From assembly GCA_937949745.1 (NCBI GenBank), contig CALECM010000092.1, positions 1-19,970 of the forward strand: DNA of 19,970 nucleotides, in the 5' to 3' direction. The first letter of the stretch is position 1. Every line of letters starts with the position of its first letter. This document shows positions 7,573 through 13,745 of the stretch, one piece after another. The translations under genes were made by a program, and so were the position numbers. This DNA is from an uncultured Bacteroidales bacterium. GTDB lineage: Bacteria; Bacteroidota; Bacteroidia; Bacteroidales; WCHB1-69. Under the pieces are notes generated by a model that was given only the letters and a program-made list of their open reading frames with translations, was not told where the DNA came from and ran no database searches.

Positions 7573-8109
7573 TTATTTATGTTCAACCCAAATCAAATCT
7601 TCCGTTTTATAACCTATATTTCTCGCCTGCCTGAGATAGGATTGCTGGAATTCTACCGGCATTGTTTTTTCGCGCGACAACAGCCATAGATAATCGAGGT
7701 TTTTACCTGCCACCATCGCATACCTGTATTCAGGATCAATAGCGATAACATTATAACCGGAGTAAAACGGACCGAAAAACGACACTTTTAATTTTCCTTC
7801 GTTGGGACTATCCACGAATTTGGCTTTTCCTTCCGCTTCCGTATTTTCATTTTTTACATAATTATAACCCCGGTTTACCACTTTGATGGTTCCGTCGTCA
7901 TTAAGGGAGTATTCGGCAGTGGTATTATTTAAATTCCGCTCCTGTTTAAAATCCAGTCGGGCTATTTCATACCATTTCCCTAAATATTTTTCGCTGTCAA
8001 AAGACTTTACGGCTACCGCACCATCCGGAATGGTTTTACAAGAAAAAAAGAAAATTGCCATTATCGTGCATACCAAAATGCCCGCATACCGGTTTAGTAT
8101 TGTTTTCAT
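7573..8109 (-). CDS. blc: Bacterial lipocalin lipoprotein (Blc-like)
   Basis: This 178-residue protein is a bacterial lipocalin. The N-terminal signal ends in lipobox FFSC (Cys24), so the mature protein should be lipid-anchored, probably in the outer membrane. The diagnostic GxWYExxR motif is GKWYEIAR (about residues 44-51), followed by DFKQERNLNNTTAEYSL, typical of the Blc/apolipoprotein D branch. The C-terminal part, with YRYAMVAGKNLDYLWLLSRE and the closing helix, is complete. The family binds lipids or other small hydrophobic ligands and is tied to envelope stress in Escherichia coli. Here it is the first gene of the run leading to apbE, rnfC and rnfD, which is an unusual partner set and suggests a role in membrane lipid or cofactor handling. 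The function in this context is inference. Confidence 0.92.
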   Translation of the reverse strand: MKTILNRYAGILVCTIMAIFFFSCKTIPDGAVAVKSFDSEKYLGKWYEIARLDFKQERNLNNTTAEYSLNDDGTIKVVNRGYNYVKNENTEAEGKAKFVDSPNEGKLKVSFFGPFYSGYNVIAIDPEYRYAMVAGKNLDYLWLLSREKTMPVEFQQSYLRQARNIGYKTEDLIWVEHK

Positions 8110-8202
8110 CTTTAAAATATTAATTTTTTGTTATTTTATTTAAAAATAACGCTTCAATAGATTAAAGGTTTAGTCGTTTCCTGATAAGGGAAATCCAAAG
8201 GG

Positions 8203-8221
8203 ATGCGAATATTATTCGCAT
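8203..8221. promoter_or_regulatory. Perfect inverted repeat upstream of the lipocalin-apbE-rnfCD run
   Basis: ATGCGAAT and ATTCGCAT (8203-8210 and 8214-8221) are exact inverted copies around a 3-base centre. The repeat lies about 95 bases upstream of the lipocalin start and 40 bases past the stop of the preceding gene. It has no T-run on either side, so an operator is more likely than a terminator. A second, AT-only inverted repeat (8130-8137 with 8143-8150) lies closer to the lipocalin ATG. Confidence 0.4.
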
Positions 8222-8259
8222 TAGGGAAAGAAGTATGCGGTATATAAAGATCAATAATA

Positions 8260-8880
8260 CTATTTCACCCAGACATTTACTATTTCACCGATAAATAAGG
8301 TGTGTTGTGACGTTTCGGAACCGTAGGTCTTTTCCACGATCGTATTATCCAGGATATTTTCTTTATTGATAGGGTCAGCATAGAGTTTCCTGCATTCAAT
8401 GATCATCTGCGCTTCCGTAAAACTTACCGAGCCTGTGGGCGTAGAAACGGAAGTAAGGCCGGATTCTTTAATTTTATCCGTATCCCGTCCAGATTTGGTC
8501 CCGAGCATATTCAATATATTCTTATAGCTTTCGTCGAAGAAGGTGAGCGTGTAGTATTCATTCTTTTCCAAAAACTCATAGGTATAGCGGGTATCCCTTA
8601 CCGTAATGAAAGTCACCGGTTTGTACCATATTTCTCCGATCCCTCCCCAACTGGCCGTCATGGTATTGAAAGAGGAGTCATTGCCTGAGGTGATGAGCAT
8701 CCATTCTTTTCCAATCAATTGGATTGGATTCCGGATTTCAACAGGCTCTATTTTACGGAAACCGTTCCAGGTTTCACTGGCGGCATCTTCTACCGGGAGT
8801 TCGTTAGGAATATCATTATTTTTCGGGTTACATGCCATCAGGAAAAAGGCGATCGTAACACAGGAGAATATCACTTTCAT
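8260..8880 (-). CDS. Flavin-reductase-like FMN-binding domain on a lipoprotein
   Basis: The product has 206 residues from the ATG at 8880. Residues 1-17 form a lipoprotein signal with lipobox LMAC (Cys17). The rest matches the flavin reductase-like split-barrel family: GKEWMLITSG, then SFNTMTASWGGIGEIWYKP, which contacts flavin in this family, then FITVRDTRYTYEFLEK, YYTLTFF and LGTKSGRDTDKI. Homologues are normally cytoplasmic FMN-binding oxidoreductases, so the lipoprotein signal is remarkable and predicts that flavin is bound in the periplasm or at the outer membrane. The ATG at 8880 is supported by a TAnnTTTG element at 8900-8907, which a longer frame up to 8937 would run through. It stands just upstream of the lipocalin-apbE-rnfCD run and is divergent from the secreted MsrBA gene. 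Enzymatic activity is not shown; it could be a flavin carrier. Confidence 0.82.
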   Translation of the reverse strand: MKVIFSCVTIAFFLMACNPKNNDIPNELPVEDAASETWNGFRKIEPVEIRNPIQLIGKEWMLITSGNDSSFNTMTASWGGIGEIWYKPVTFITVRDTRYTYEFLEKNEYYTLTFFDESYKNILNMLGTKSGRDTDKIKESGLTSVSTPTGSVSFTEAQMIIECRKLYADPINKENILDNTIVEKTYGSETSQHTLFIGEIVNVWVK

Positions 8881-8899
8881 TGTTTGATTATTTTTCGGA

Positions 8900-8907
8900 C
8901 AAAAATA
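8900..8907 (-). promoter_or_regulatory. -7 promoter element of the flavin-reductase-like lipoprotein gene
   Basis: The minus strand reads TATTTTTG, an exact TAnnTTTG, ending 19 bases before the ATG at 8880. A TTG (8927-8925 on the minus strand) lies 17 bases upstream, close to the expected -33 spacing. This helps decide the start codon of the gene. Confidence 0.6.
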
Positions 8908-8912
8908 AGTAA

Positions 8913-8920
8913 TAATTTTG
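8913..8920 (+). promoter_or_regulatory. Possible divergent -7 element for msrBA
   Basis: TAATTTTG matches TAnnTTTG exactly on the plus strand, five bases from the opposing element at 8900-8907. It would leave a leader of roughly 150 bases before the msrBA ATG at 9074. No convincing -33 partner is seen, so this is tentative. Confidence 0.3.
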
Positions 8921-9073
8921 AGTTCAACGAAAAACATGATCTATAATTATTCACTATTTCTAAAAGGTTGTGGTGATTACTAATTAACCCGGCATGATCA
9001 CTAAACTTTTTAAATATATACCTGTTAATACTATCGGTCTTATCTTATCGTTTTATTATTAAAAATATTTAAA

Positions 9074-10009
9074 ATGAATAAGATACCGTTGAAATGGCTA
9101 TTTTTGCCATATTTATTATTGTCGTTTGTTTTCGTAAATGCGCAAACCATGAAAAAAGAGTTGTCTGATTTTGAAAAACACGTTATCCGAGATAAAGGGA
9201 CGGAAGCTCCGTTTACCGGTGAATATAATGACTTTAAAGAGAAAGGGACTTATACCTGTAAGCAATGCGGTGAACCGCTTTACCGTTCCGAAGATAAATT
9301 CAGTTCAGGATGTGGTTGGCCCAGTTTCGATGATGAGATTGACGGAGCGGTAAAACGGACCGTCGATGCCGACGGAAGACGTACTGAGATTACTTGTGCC
9401 AAATGCGGCGGACACCTTGGTCATGTTTTCGAAGGTGAACGGTTTACAGATAAGAATACCCGCCATTGTGTTAATTCAGTATCGCTGGAATTTGTGCTGG
9501 AAGCTAAGGAAACTACGGAGAACCCGGAGACTGAAACTGCTATTTTCGCAGGCGGTTGCTTCTGGGGTGTGGAATATCTGATGTTGAATACACCCGGCGT
9601 CATATCTACCGAGGTGGGTTATATCGGAGGCACGACTGAAAATCCGACTTATGAGGACGTTTGTTCCCATACTACCGGTCATGCGGAGGCTTTGCGGATT
9701 CTTTTCGATCCCTCTAAAGTTTCTTTCGAAATTTTAGCCAGGCAATTTTTTGAAATCCATGATCCTACACAGGTAAACCGACAGGGGCCGGATGTGGGTG
9801 ACCAGTATCGTTCGGAAATTTTCTATACCACACCGGAACAGAAAGAAGAAGCCGGAAAATTGATCAGTATATTAGAAGGAAAAGGTTATAAGATCGCCAC
9901 TAAGGTCACACCGGCAACTACTTTTTATCCGGCAGAGGATTACCATCAGGATTATTATAGTAAAAAAGGTACAACACCTTATTGTCACATTTATACCAAA
10001 AGGTTTTAA
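9074..10009 (+). CDS. msrBA: Secreted bifunctional peptide-methionine sulfoxide reductase MsrB-MsrA
   Basis: This 311-residue fusion has a signal peptide with likely cleavage after VNA (about residue 23), an MsrB domain (about 28-143) and an MsrA domain (about 153-311). MsrB shows structural zinc cysteines 62, 65, 108 and 111 (CKQC and CAKC), the SSGCGWPSF loop with candidate resolving Cys80, and the catalytic motif RHCVNS with Cys132. MsrA shows the catalytic GGCFWG with Cys162 and a C-terminal PYC whose Cys304 is a likely resolving residue. The two domains reduce the R and S forms of methionine sulfoxide in exported proteins. Such enzymes need reductant delivered across the membrane. No thioredoxin domain is fused and no DsbD/CcdA gene is adjacent, whereas flavin electron-transfer genes are. 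The gene overlaps the glycosylase gene tail to tail by 4 bp. Confidence 0.95.
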   Translation: MNKIPLKWLFLPYLLLSFVFVNAQTMKKELSDFEKHVIRDKGTEAPFTGEYNDFKEKGTYTCKQCGEPLYRSEDKFSSGCGWPSFDDEIDGAVKRTVDADGRRTEITCAKCGGHLGHVFEGERFTDKNTRHCVNSVSLEFVLEAKETTENPETETAIFAGGCFWGVEYLMLNTPGVISTEVGYIGGTTENPTYEDVCSHTTGHAEALRILFDPSKVSFEILARQFFEIHDPTQVNRQGPDVGDQYRSEIFYTTPEQKEEAGKLISILEGKGYKIATKVTPATTFYPAEDYHQDYYSKKGTTPYCHIYTKRF

Positions 10010-10530
10010 GTCGATAACGGCGAATCTGCCATAATAAACCGCCAGGGTTTATCCTTCCACTCTTCCGCGTAATCGATCCCGACCCGGGGAGCGGTTTTAT
10101 ATGGAGGATGTATATCGCTGTCTTCAATCCATAGATGTTCGCCTGTGATCAGTTGTCCCCGTAATGATATATCCAGTTGCAAAGAACGGCCTACCCGCCC
10201 GGGACCGTAAATTCCCTCCACTGCCCTGATCATCACGCCTTGCGGTTGTTCTTTACCGCCGGTTACGATATTAAGTAGCCAATGGAGGCCATAGATCAGA
10301 TAAACATAAATATGTCCTCCTTCGAGATAAAGCGTTTCCGTCCTCGGTGTTTTGCCCCGCGAAGCATGGCAAGCCTTATCTTCTTCGCCGCGGTATGCTT
10401 CCACATCCGTAATCATGAGACGTATGATGTCTCCGTTATCCATTTTCCTTACCAGGTATTTTCCCAAAAGATCCGGTGCTACTTCCAGTACATCCCGGCG
10501 GAAAAAATCAAGAGGAAGTTTTTGGCCCAT
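10006..10530 (-). CDS. DNA-3-methyladenine glycosylase (AAG/MPG family)
   Basis: This 174-residue protein belongs to the mammalian-type alkyladenine DNA glycosylase family, which excises 3-methyladenine and other damaged purines to leave abasic sites. Motifs include DLLGKYLVRK, the catalytic ITDVEAYRGEEDKACHA with the active-site glutamate, GKTPRTETLY, the GGHIYVYLIYGLHWLLN segment that follows the intercalating region, VMIRAVEGI, YGPGRVGRSL and the closing APRVGIDYAEEW...PWRF. It is slightly short compared with about 190-200 residues but looks complete. A TAnnTTTG element (10557-10564) lies 26 bases upstream, so it can be transcribed alone. It is also only 57 bp downstream of the HAD-ligase run on the same strand with no clear terminator between, so read-through into it is plausible and fits a repair theme. 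Confidence 0.93.
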   Translation of the reverse strand: MGQKLPLDFFRRDVLEVAPDLLGKYLVRKMDNGDIIRLMITDVEAYRGEEDKACHASRGKTPRTETLYLEGGHIYVYLIYGLHWLLNIVTGGKEQPQGVMIRAVEGIYGPGRVGRSLQLDISLRGQLITGEHLWIEDSDIHPPYKTAPRVGIDYAEEWKDKPWRFIMADSPLST

Positions 10531-10556
10531 CTGTCATCATTATTAAGTGTATACTG

Positions 10557-10564
10557 CAAAATTA
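10557..10564 (-). promoter_or_regulatory. -7 promoter element of the 3-methyladenine glycosylase gene
   Basis: The minus strand reads TAATTTTG, an exact TAnnTTTG, 26 bases before the glycosylase ATG. No clear -33 TTTG is visible. It sits in the 57-bp gap after the HAD phosphatase gene. Confidence 0.45.
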
Positions 10565-10587
10565 AGGTATTCTGCGGGGAATAATGG

Positions 10588-10959
10588 CTATTTTTTTAAT
10601 TTATCAAGTAATTTTTTGGCAGCTTCCCAATCTACAAAGGGTTTTTTACTTACGGAGGGATCACTTCTTAAAGGGCAACCCAGTCCCCGGTCATCGATAT
10701 AGAGATCGGCGTAGATTTTGGGACTTTTGGAAAATCTCCATTGTTGCGGATTCCGGTTAACGGCATATAAAGGGATGCCGTATGCCCTGAACCAGTTTTC
10801 GGCATCTTTCAGGGTTGCCCCGTCGCGGTTGGTCAACAAGATTAATTGATGTCCTTCTTCCGTTAATTGCAGTAATACGGACGCGGCACCGATCTCTTTT
10901 CCCACTTTGGGAAATTCATTGGATACGCAAACCCCGTCGAAATCGATAGCTATAACCAT
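10588..10959 (-). CDS. Small HAD-superfamily phosphatase (BT0820-like)
   Basis: The product has 123 residues from the ATG at 10959. The HAD core is visible: motif I IDFDGV with nucleophile Asp6 and acid/base Asp8, motif II around LLTNRDG (about residues 41-47), and the motif IV pair in YIDDRGLG. There is no large cap domain, as in the minimal C0-type HAD proteins of Bacteroides such as BT0820, which also share the FPKVGKE and AYGIPLYAVN type segments. The frame stays open further upstream to 11229, but that part lies inside the ligase gene and is rejected. The start is 13 bp after the ligase stop. Linked to a ligase, it may clean 3'- or 5'-phosphate ends before sealing, as the HAD phosphatase of T4 Pnkp does; that link is inference and the true substrate is unknown. 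Confidence 0.85.
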   Translation of the reverse strand: MVIAIDFDGVCVSNEFPKVGKEIGAASVLLQLTEEGHQLILLTNRDGATLKDAENWFRAYGIPLYAVNRNPQQWRFSKSPKIYADLYIDDRGLGCPLRSDPSVSKKPFVDWEAAKKLLDKLKK

Positions 10960-10972
10960 AGTTTTCCTGTAA

Positions 10973-12427
10973 TTATCCGAATGTCCGGGTTTCCACATTT
11001 TTCCAGCCTTTCTTGATATTCTCATCCAGATAACTCCGGTAAAGTTCCATAATCTGGTCATGGTCGTCCGATATACGGATCTCACGTTGCAGGGGTTCCT
11101 GCCGTTGAGAACTGTAATTGGTATAATGCAGGACATAAGAGGGGAAGTCCCCGCTCTCTTCTTTATTGGTTTTCCAGATGAGGTATTTCTGCAACATGGA
11201 TTTTTCCCCAAGTTGTTTGGTGTAAACATCGCGGAGAAGTAATACGCTTTCTTTCATTTCGGACGGGGGATTTTCCACTATTTCTTCCGGTTCGAAAGAG
11301 GCGAAATCTTCAATCTGAGTGAGGCGCGTATCGGTGGCATTGGCTTTTTTATCTTCACGGAACCGTTCGAATACCGGGGCGATGAATGTAAGCCCGGTAA
11401 CGGTTTTATCCAGCGTATATCTTCCGTTTTCCATTCTCAGCACCGTATTTAAAACCGGACCGTTGGCGGTTTCATAAATCACATCCCTTATGCTGAACTC
11501 CATCACCGTATCGGGTTCAACCATGCGAAAAGCCACATGGTTGGAATCCGTTTCAATAAAATCCGATCCGATAATCCTTTCGGTAAAATGTTGCATCATT
11601 TTATTTTTGAGCTCTTCTTTCATCCCGCCTCCCACATGTACCACGATCTGGTAAAGACCTTCCTCCGGCATCATGGCGATCAGGAATGTCCGGGTTTGCC
11701 CGGTCTGATCTCCGGTACCTTCCGTAAAACCGACAACCACTCCGTCGACATAATGCCTGGGTTTAATTTTAAAAACAAAAGGGAGATCGCTTCTCACCAC
11801 CAGTCCTTCCGCGGTTCCTTCGTCGATCCAGTTCCGGTAGATATCTTTCACTTGTTCATTAGAGTTCGCCACTTCCATCTCCACCGCTTTAACCTGTTTT
11901 CCCTTCCCAAACCAATTCCTGAGCTGCTCCCAGGTTTCGATATAATTTTCAGCTTTATAAGGTTCATTGTTGAGCTCCAGTATATCGAAAGCGGCCAGGT
12001 TTAAAATACTGACATCTCCTTTTTTCGACAATGCATGGATCAGATCGTGCGTACGGGTTCGTTTATCACTGTCATCCACATAAATCTCAGCGGGTATCAC
12101 CGCCTCTTTAACTCCGGCTTTCTTCAATAACCTTACGGTCTCTTCAATACAGGGAATACCGCGTCTTATCCGTCCGGAACGGTTAATGGTAATCGCTTTC
12201 CCGTTCTCATATACGATAGTAGCAAATTCCCCGTCATATTTACGGGTAACGTAATAACGGCTGTCGCCCAGTCTATGGTCAATCTGTTGCGGACTAAGGG
12301 CAATAAATTGTTTGAGGAAATTTTTCTTATAGGTGAGGGCTTTCGTAGAAGTCTCAGTGTCGATAGCATCGATCTTTCCTTCTTCGTAACCATTCATTTT
12401 TTTAAACCTGTCGTCGTAGAGTATCAT
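10973..12427 (-). CDS. ATP-dependent DNA ligase with C-terminal WGR-like domain
   Basis: This 484-residue protein is a complete nucleotidyltransferase-type ligase. Motif I is KYDG with the AMP-accepting lysine at about residue 63, motif Ia NRSGR (82-86), motif IIIa AFDIL (146-150), motif IV EGLVVRS (207-213) and motif V FKIKPRH (219-225). An OB-fold region follows (about 227-360), ending in FREDK, a match to ligase motif VI RxDK. About residues 408-478, ending ENIKKGWKNV, resemble the WGR domain of some DNA-binding ligases and PARPs; this assignment is weaker. The first 50 residues are an extra N-terminal segment without recognised motifs. It should seal nicks using ATP, additional to the NAD-dependent LigA expected in every bacterium. 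The start overlaps the previous stop as TAATG, and a HAD phosphatase follows 13 bp later, so the genes are coupled. Confidence 0.85.
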   Translation of the reverse strand: MILYDDRFKKMNGYEEGKIDAIDTETSTKALTYKKNFLKQFIALSPQQIDHRLGDSRYYVTRKYDGEFATIVYENGKAITINRSGRIRRGIPCIEETVRLLKKAGVKEAVIPAEIYVDDSDKRTRTHDLIHALSKKGDVSILNLAAFDILELNNEPYKAENYIETWEQLRNWFGKGKQVKAVEMEVANSNEQVKDIYRNWIDEGTAEGLVVRSDLPFVFKIKPRHYVDGVVVGFTEGTGDQTGQTRTFLIAMMPEEGLYQIVVHVGGGMKEELKNKMMQHFTERIIGSDFIETDSNHVAFRMVEPDTVMEFSIRDVIYETANGPVLNTVLRMENGRYTLDKTVTGLTFIAPVFERFREDKKANATDTRLTQIEDFASFEPEEIVENPPSEMKESVLLLRDVYTKQLGEKSMLQKYLIWKTNKEESGDFPSYVLHYTNYSSQRQEPLQREIRISDDHDQIMELYRSYLDENIKKGWKNVETRTFG

Positions 12428-13128
12428 TATGAAAGCGCTTTTAATTCAATGTCCGATAAATGAAGAATCAATATGTAGCGGTCTTTTTCAGCTCTGCCTT
12501 CAAGAAAACCACGATAGGGCTGGCCACCTCTGGTCAGTAAAATAGGATCCGTGCCTTTAGGGCCGCTTCCCATGAGTACCATGGAATTACTCTCGTCCAG
12601 TTCTTTGGCCATATTGTAAAGAAAGTCAAAGGTTACGCCGTTAATATGCCGGATCTGGTATTTCCTGTAAAAAACAAAACGGCGTATTGCTTCCGATTTC
12701 GAGAACCGTTTGCCTGTCCATCTGATGGGAATCTCGGTATTGACATTGGCCGGAAGTTTATTGATGTCATGCCGTTCTATCTCTTCCCCGTCGGGATTGT
12801 ATACCACCTGGTAAAGATTCAGACGGTAAGCGATGTTGTTATCCTGGTCGATATATAATTTGTGAGTCCTCCGTAATTTTTTACCTACATTCTCCATATC
12901 CACTTCCGGGTCGGAATCCAATAAAGCTTTTTCCAGTGAAACAGGATTTCCGTCATACGTATCCAGCAACGCATTGTAATCATAATGGATGGTGTTTTTC
13001 AATAATTTCACATTGATCTTATCTTCTCCTGTGGGCAATATACTCTTTACCGGACTTTTTCTGACCAGTTGTTCCACGGCGACTTCCGCATCCCTTTTTT
13101 TGGCATTGGCAATATGGATAGCTTTCAT
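12427..13128 (-). CDS. Unrecognised protein of the ligase operon (233 aa)
   Basis: I do not recognise this family. The 233-residue product has no signal peptide or membrane segment and is rich in charged residues, so it is likely cytoplasmic. The middle (about 95-135) contains YRLNLYQVVYNPDGEEIERHD-type beta-strand-rich sequence, and the C-terminal part (about 155-230) looks like a compact domain with NGVTFDFLYNMAKEL, GSGPKGTDPILL and RGGQPYRGFLEGR, a glycine-rich pattern that could form a ligand or nucleic-acid loop. It starts 11 bp after the preceding gene and its stop overlaps the ligase ATG as TAATG. Strict coupling suggests it works with the ligase, perhaps as a substrate-binding or end-recognition subunit. 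This role is inference only. Confidence 0.85.
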   Translation of the reverse strand: MKAIHIANAKKRDAEVAVEQLVRKSPVKSILPTGEDKINVKLLKNTIHYDYNALLDTYDGNPVSLEKALLDSDPEVDMENVGKKLRRTHKLYIDQDNNIAYRLNLYQVVYNPDGEEIERHDINKLPANVNTEIPIRWTGKRFSKSEAIRRFVFYRKYQIRHINGVTFDFLYNMAKELDESNSMVLMGSGPKGTDPILLTRGGQPYRGFLEGRAEKDRYILILHLSDIELKALS

Positions 13129-13139
13129 TCTCTTTTCTC

Positions 13140-13745
13140 TTAAAACATGGTGAAATCAATATCGTCATCACCTATTTCGATATAATCATCGGTATCTTCA
13201 TCAATAATACCGCAATCACCCAGGCATAACATTTCAAATTTATTTTTGTACCCCAGCATCATAAAGAGAGTGCCTTCGGAAGCCAGTATGAATGCGGGAG
13301 TGGTTACATAACTGTCGAGATAAGTATAATCAAATATGTATATTTTATCCCCGATCAGGGCCGGCATCTCTTCCGGAATATTGTCCAGTTGATAATAATC
13401 CGTAATACTGTAATCCAGGAATTCCTCTTCCGTGACGGTATGGGTTAGGGTGATCGTCGTATTGTAACTGGAAGTGATCAGTTCTGCCGGAGTGCCGTCT
13501 TCGTTCACGACTTTTAATGATGACCGTTCCACCCATTCTCCCCGTGGAGAGAGTATACCGATGGCCGTGCCTCCTCCGGCGATGATCAGGGAGCCCGTAT
13601 CATCCGTACTTACTAACCGGCAAGGTCTTCCATCCTCGTCAAGCGCTACAATTTCGGTCCATCCGTATAATTTTTTGCGGTTTACCCGTTGCGGCGTCAC
13701 TAAATACTCTTTTTTCTTTATCCTGAATGTAAGATTGCGTGGCAT
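13140..13745 (-). CDS. Unrecognised beta-rich protein, first gene of the ligase operon (201 aa)
   Basis: I do not recognise this family. From the ATG at 13745 it has 201 residues, no signal peptide and no membrane helix. The first 25 residues are strongly basic (KKKEYLVTPQRVNRKK), while the last 20 are very acidic (DEDTDDYIEIGDDDIDF). Two similar segments, WTEIVALDEDGRPCRLVSTD (about 29-48) and WVERSSLKVVNEDGTPAELI (about 71-90), look like an internal duplication, each with an (N/D)EDGxPxxLI/V core. The C-terminal half (about 130-180) is hydrophobic beta-strand sequence. I rejected a longer start at 13793 because the added residues look random. An acidic tail often mimics nucleic acid or binds partners. 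As first gene of the ligase-HAD run it may be a DNA-binding or regulatory component; this is inference. Confidence 0.8.
   Translation of the reverse strand: MPRNLTFRIKKKEYLVTPQRVNRKKLYGWTEIVALDEDGRPCRLVSTDDTGSLIIAGGGTAIGILSPRGEWVERSSLKVVNEDGTPAELITSSYNTTITLTHTVTEEEFLDYSITDYYQLDNIPEEMPALIGDKIYIFDYTYLDSYVTTPAFILASEGTLFMMLGYKNKFEMLCLGDCGIIDEDTDDYIEIGDDDIDFTMF

Noticed and set aside
7267..7689. 140-codon open frame on the plus strand across apbE, the small ORF and the lipocalin
   Set aside because: Antisense to three supported genes and Phe/Arg-rich; no start signals.
8881..8937. 19-residue N-terminal extension of the flavin-reductase lipoprotein
   Set aside because: It crosses an exact -7 element and would bury the lipoprotein signal; the ATG at 8880 is better.
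10960..11229. N-terminal extension of the HAD phosphatase frame into the ligase gene
   Set aside because: The HAD motif I begins at the ATG at 10959; the extension is cysteine- and arginine-rich nonsense lying on ligase coding sequence.
11537..12004. 155-codon open frame on the plus strand
   Set aside because: It lies wholly inside the ligase gene, on the opposite strand, and has His/Phe-rich composition typical of an antisense shadow.
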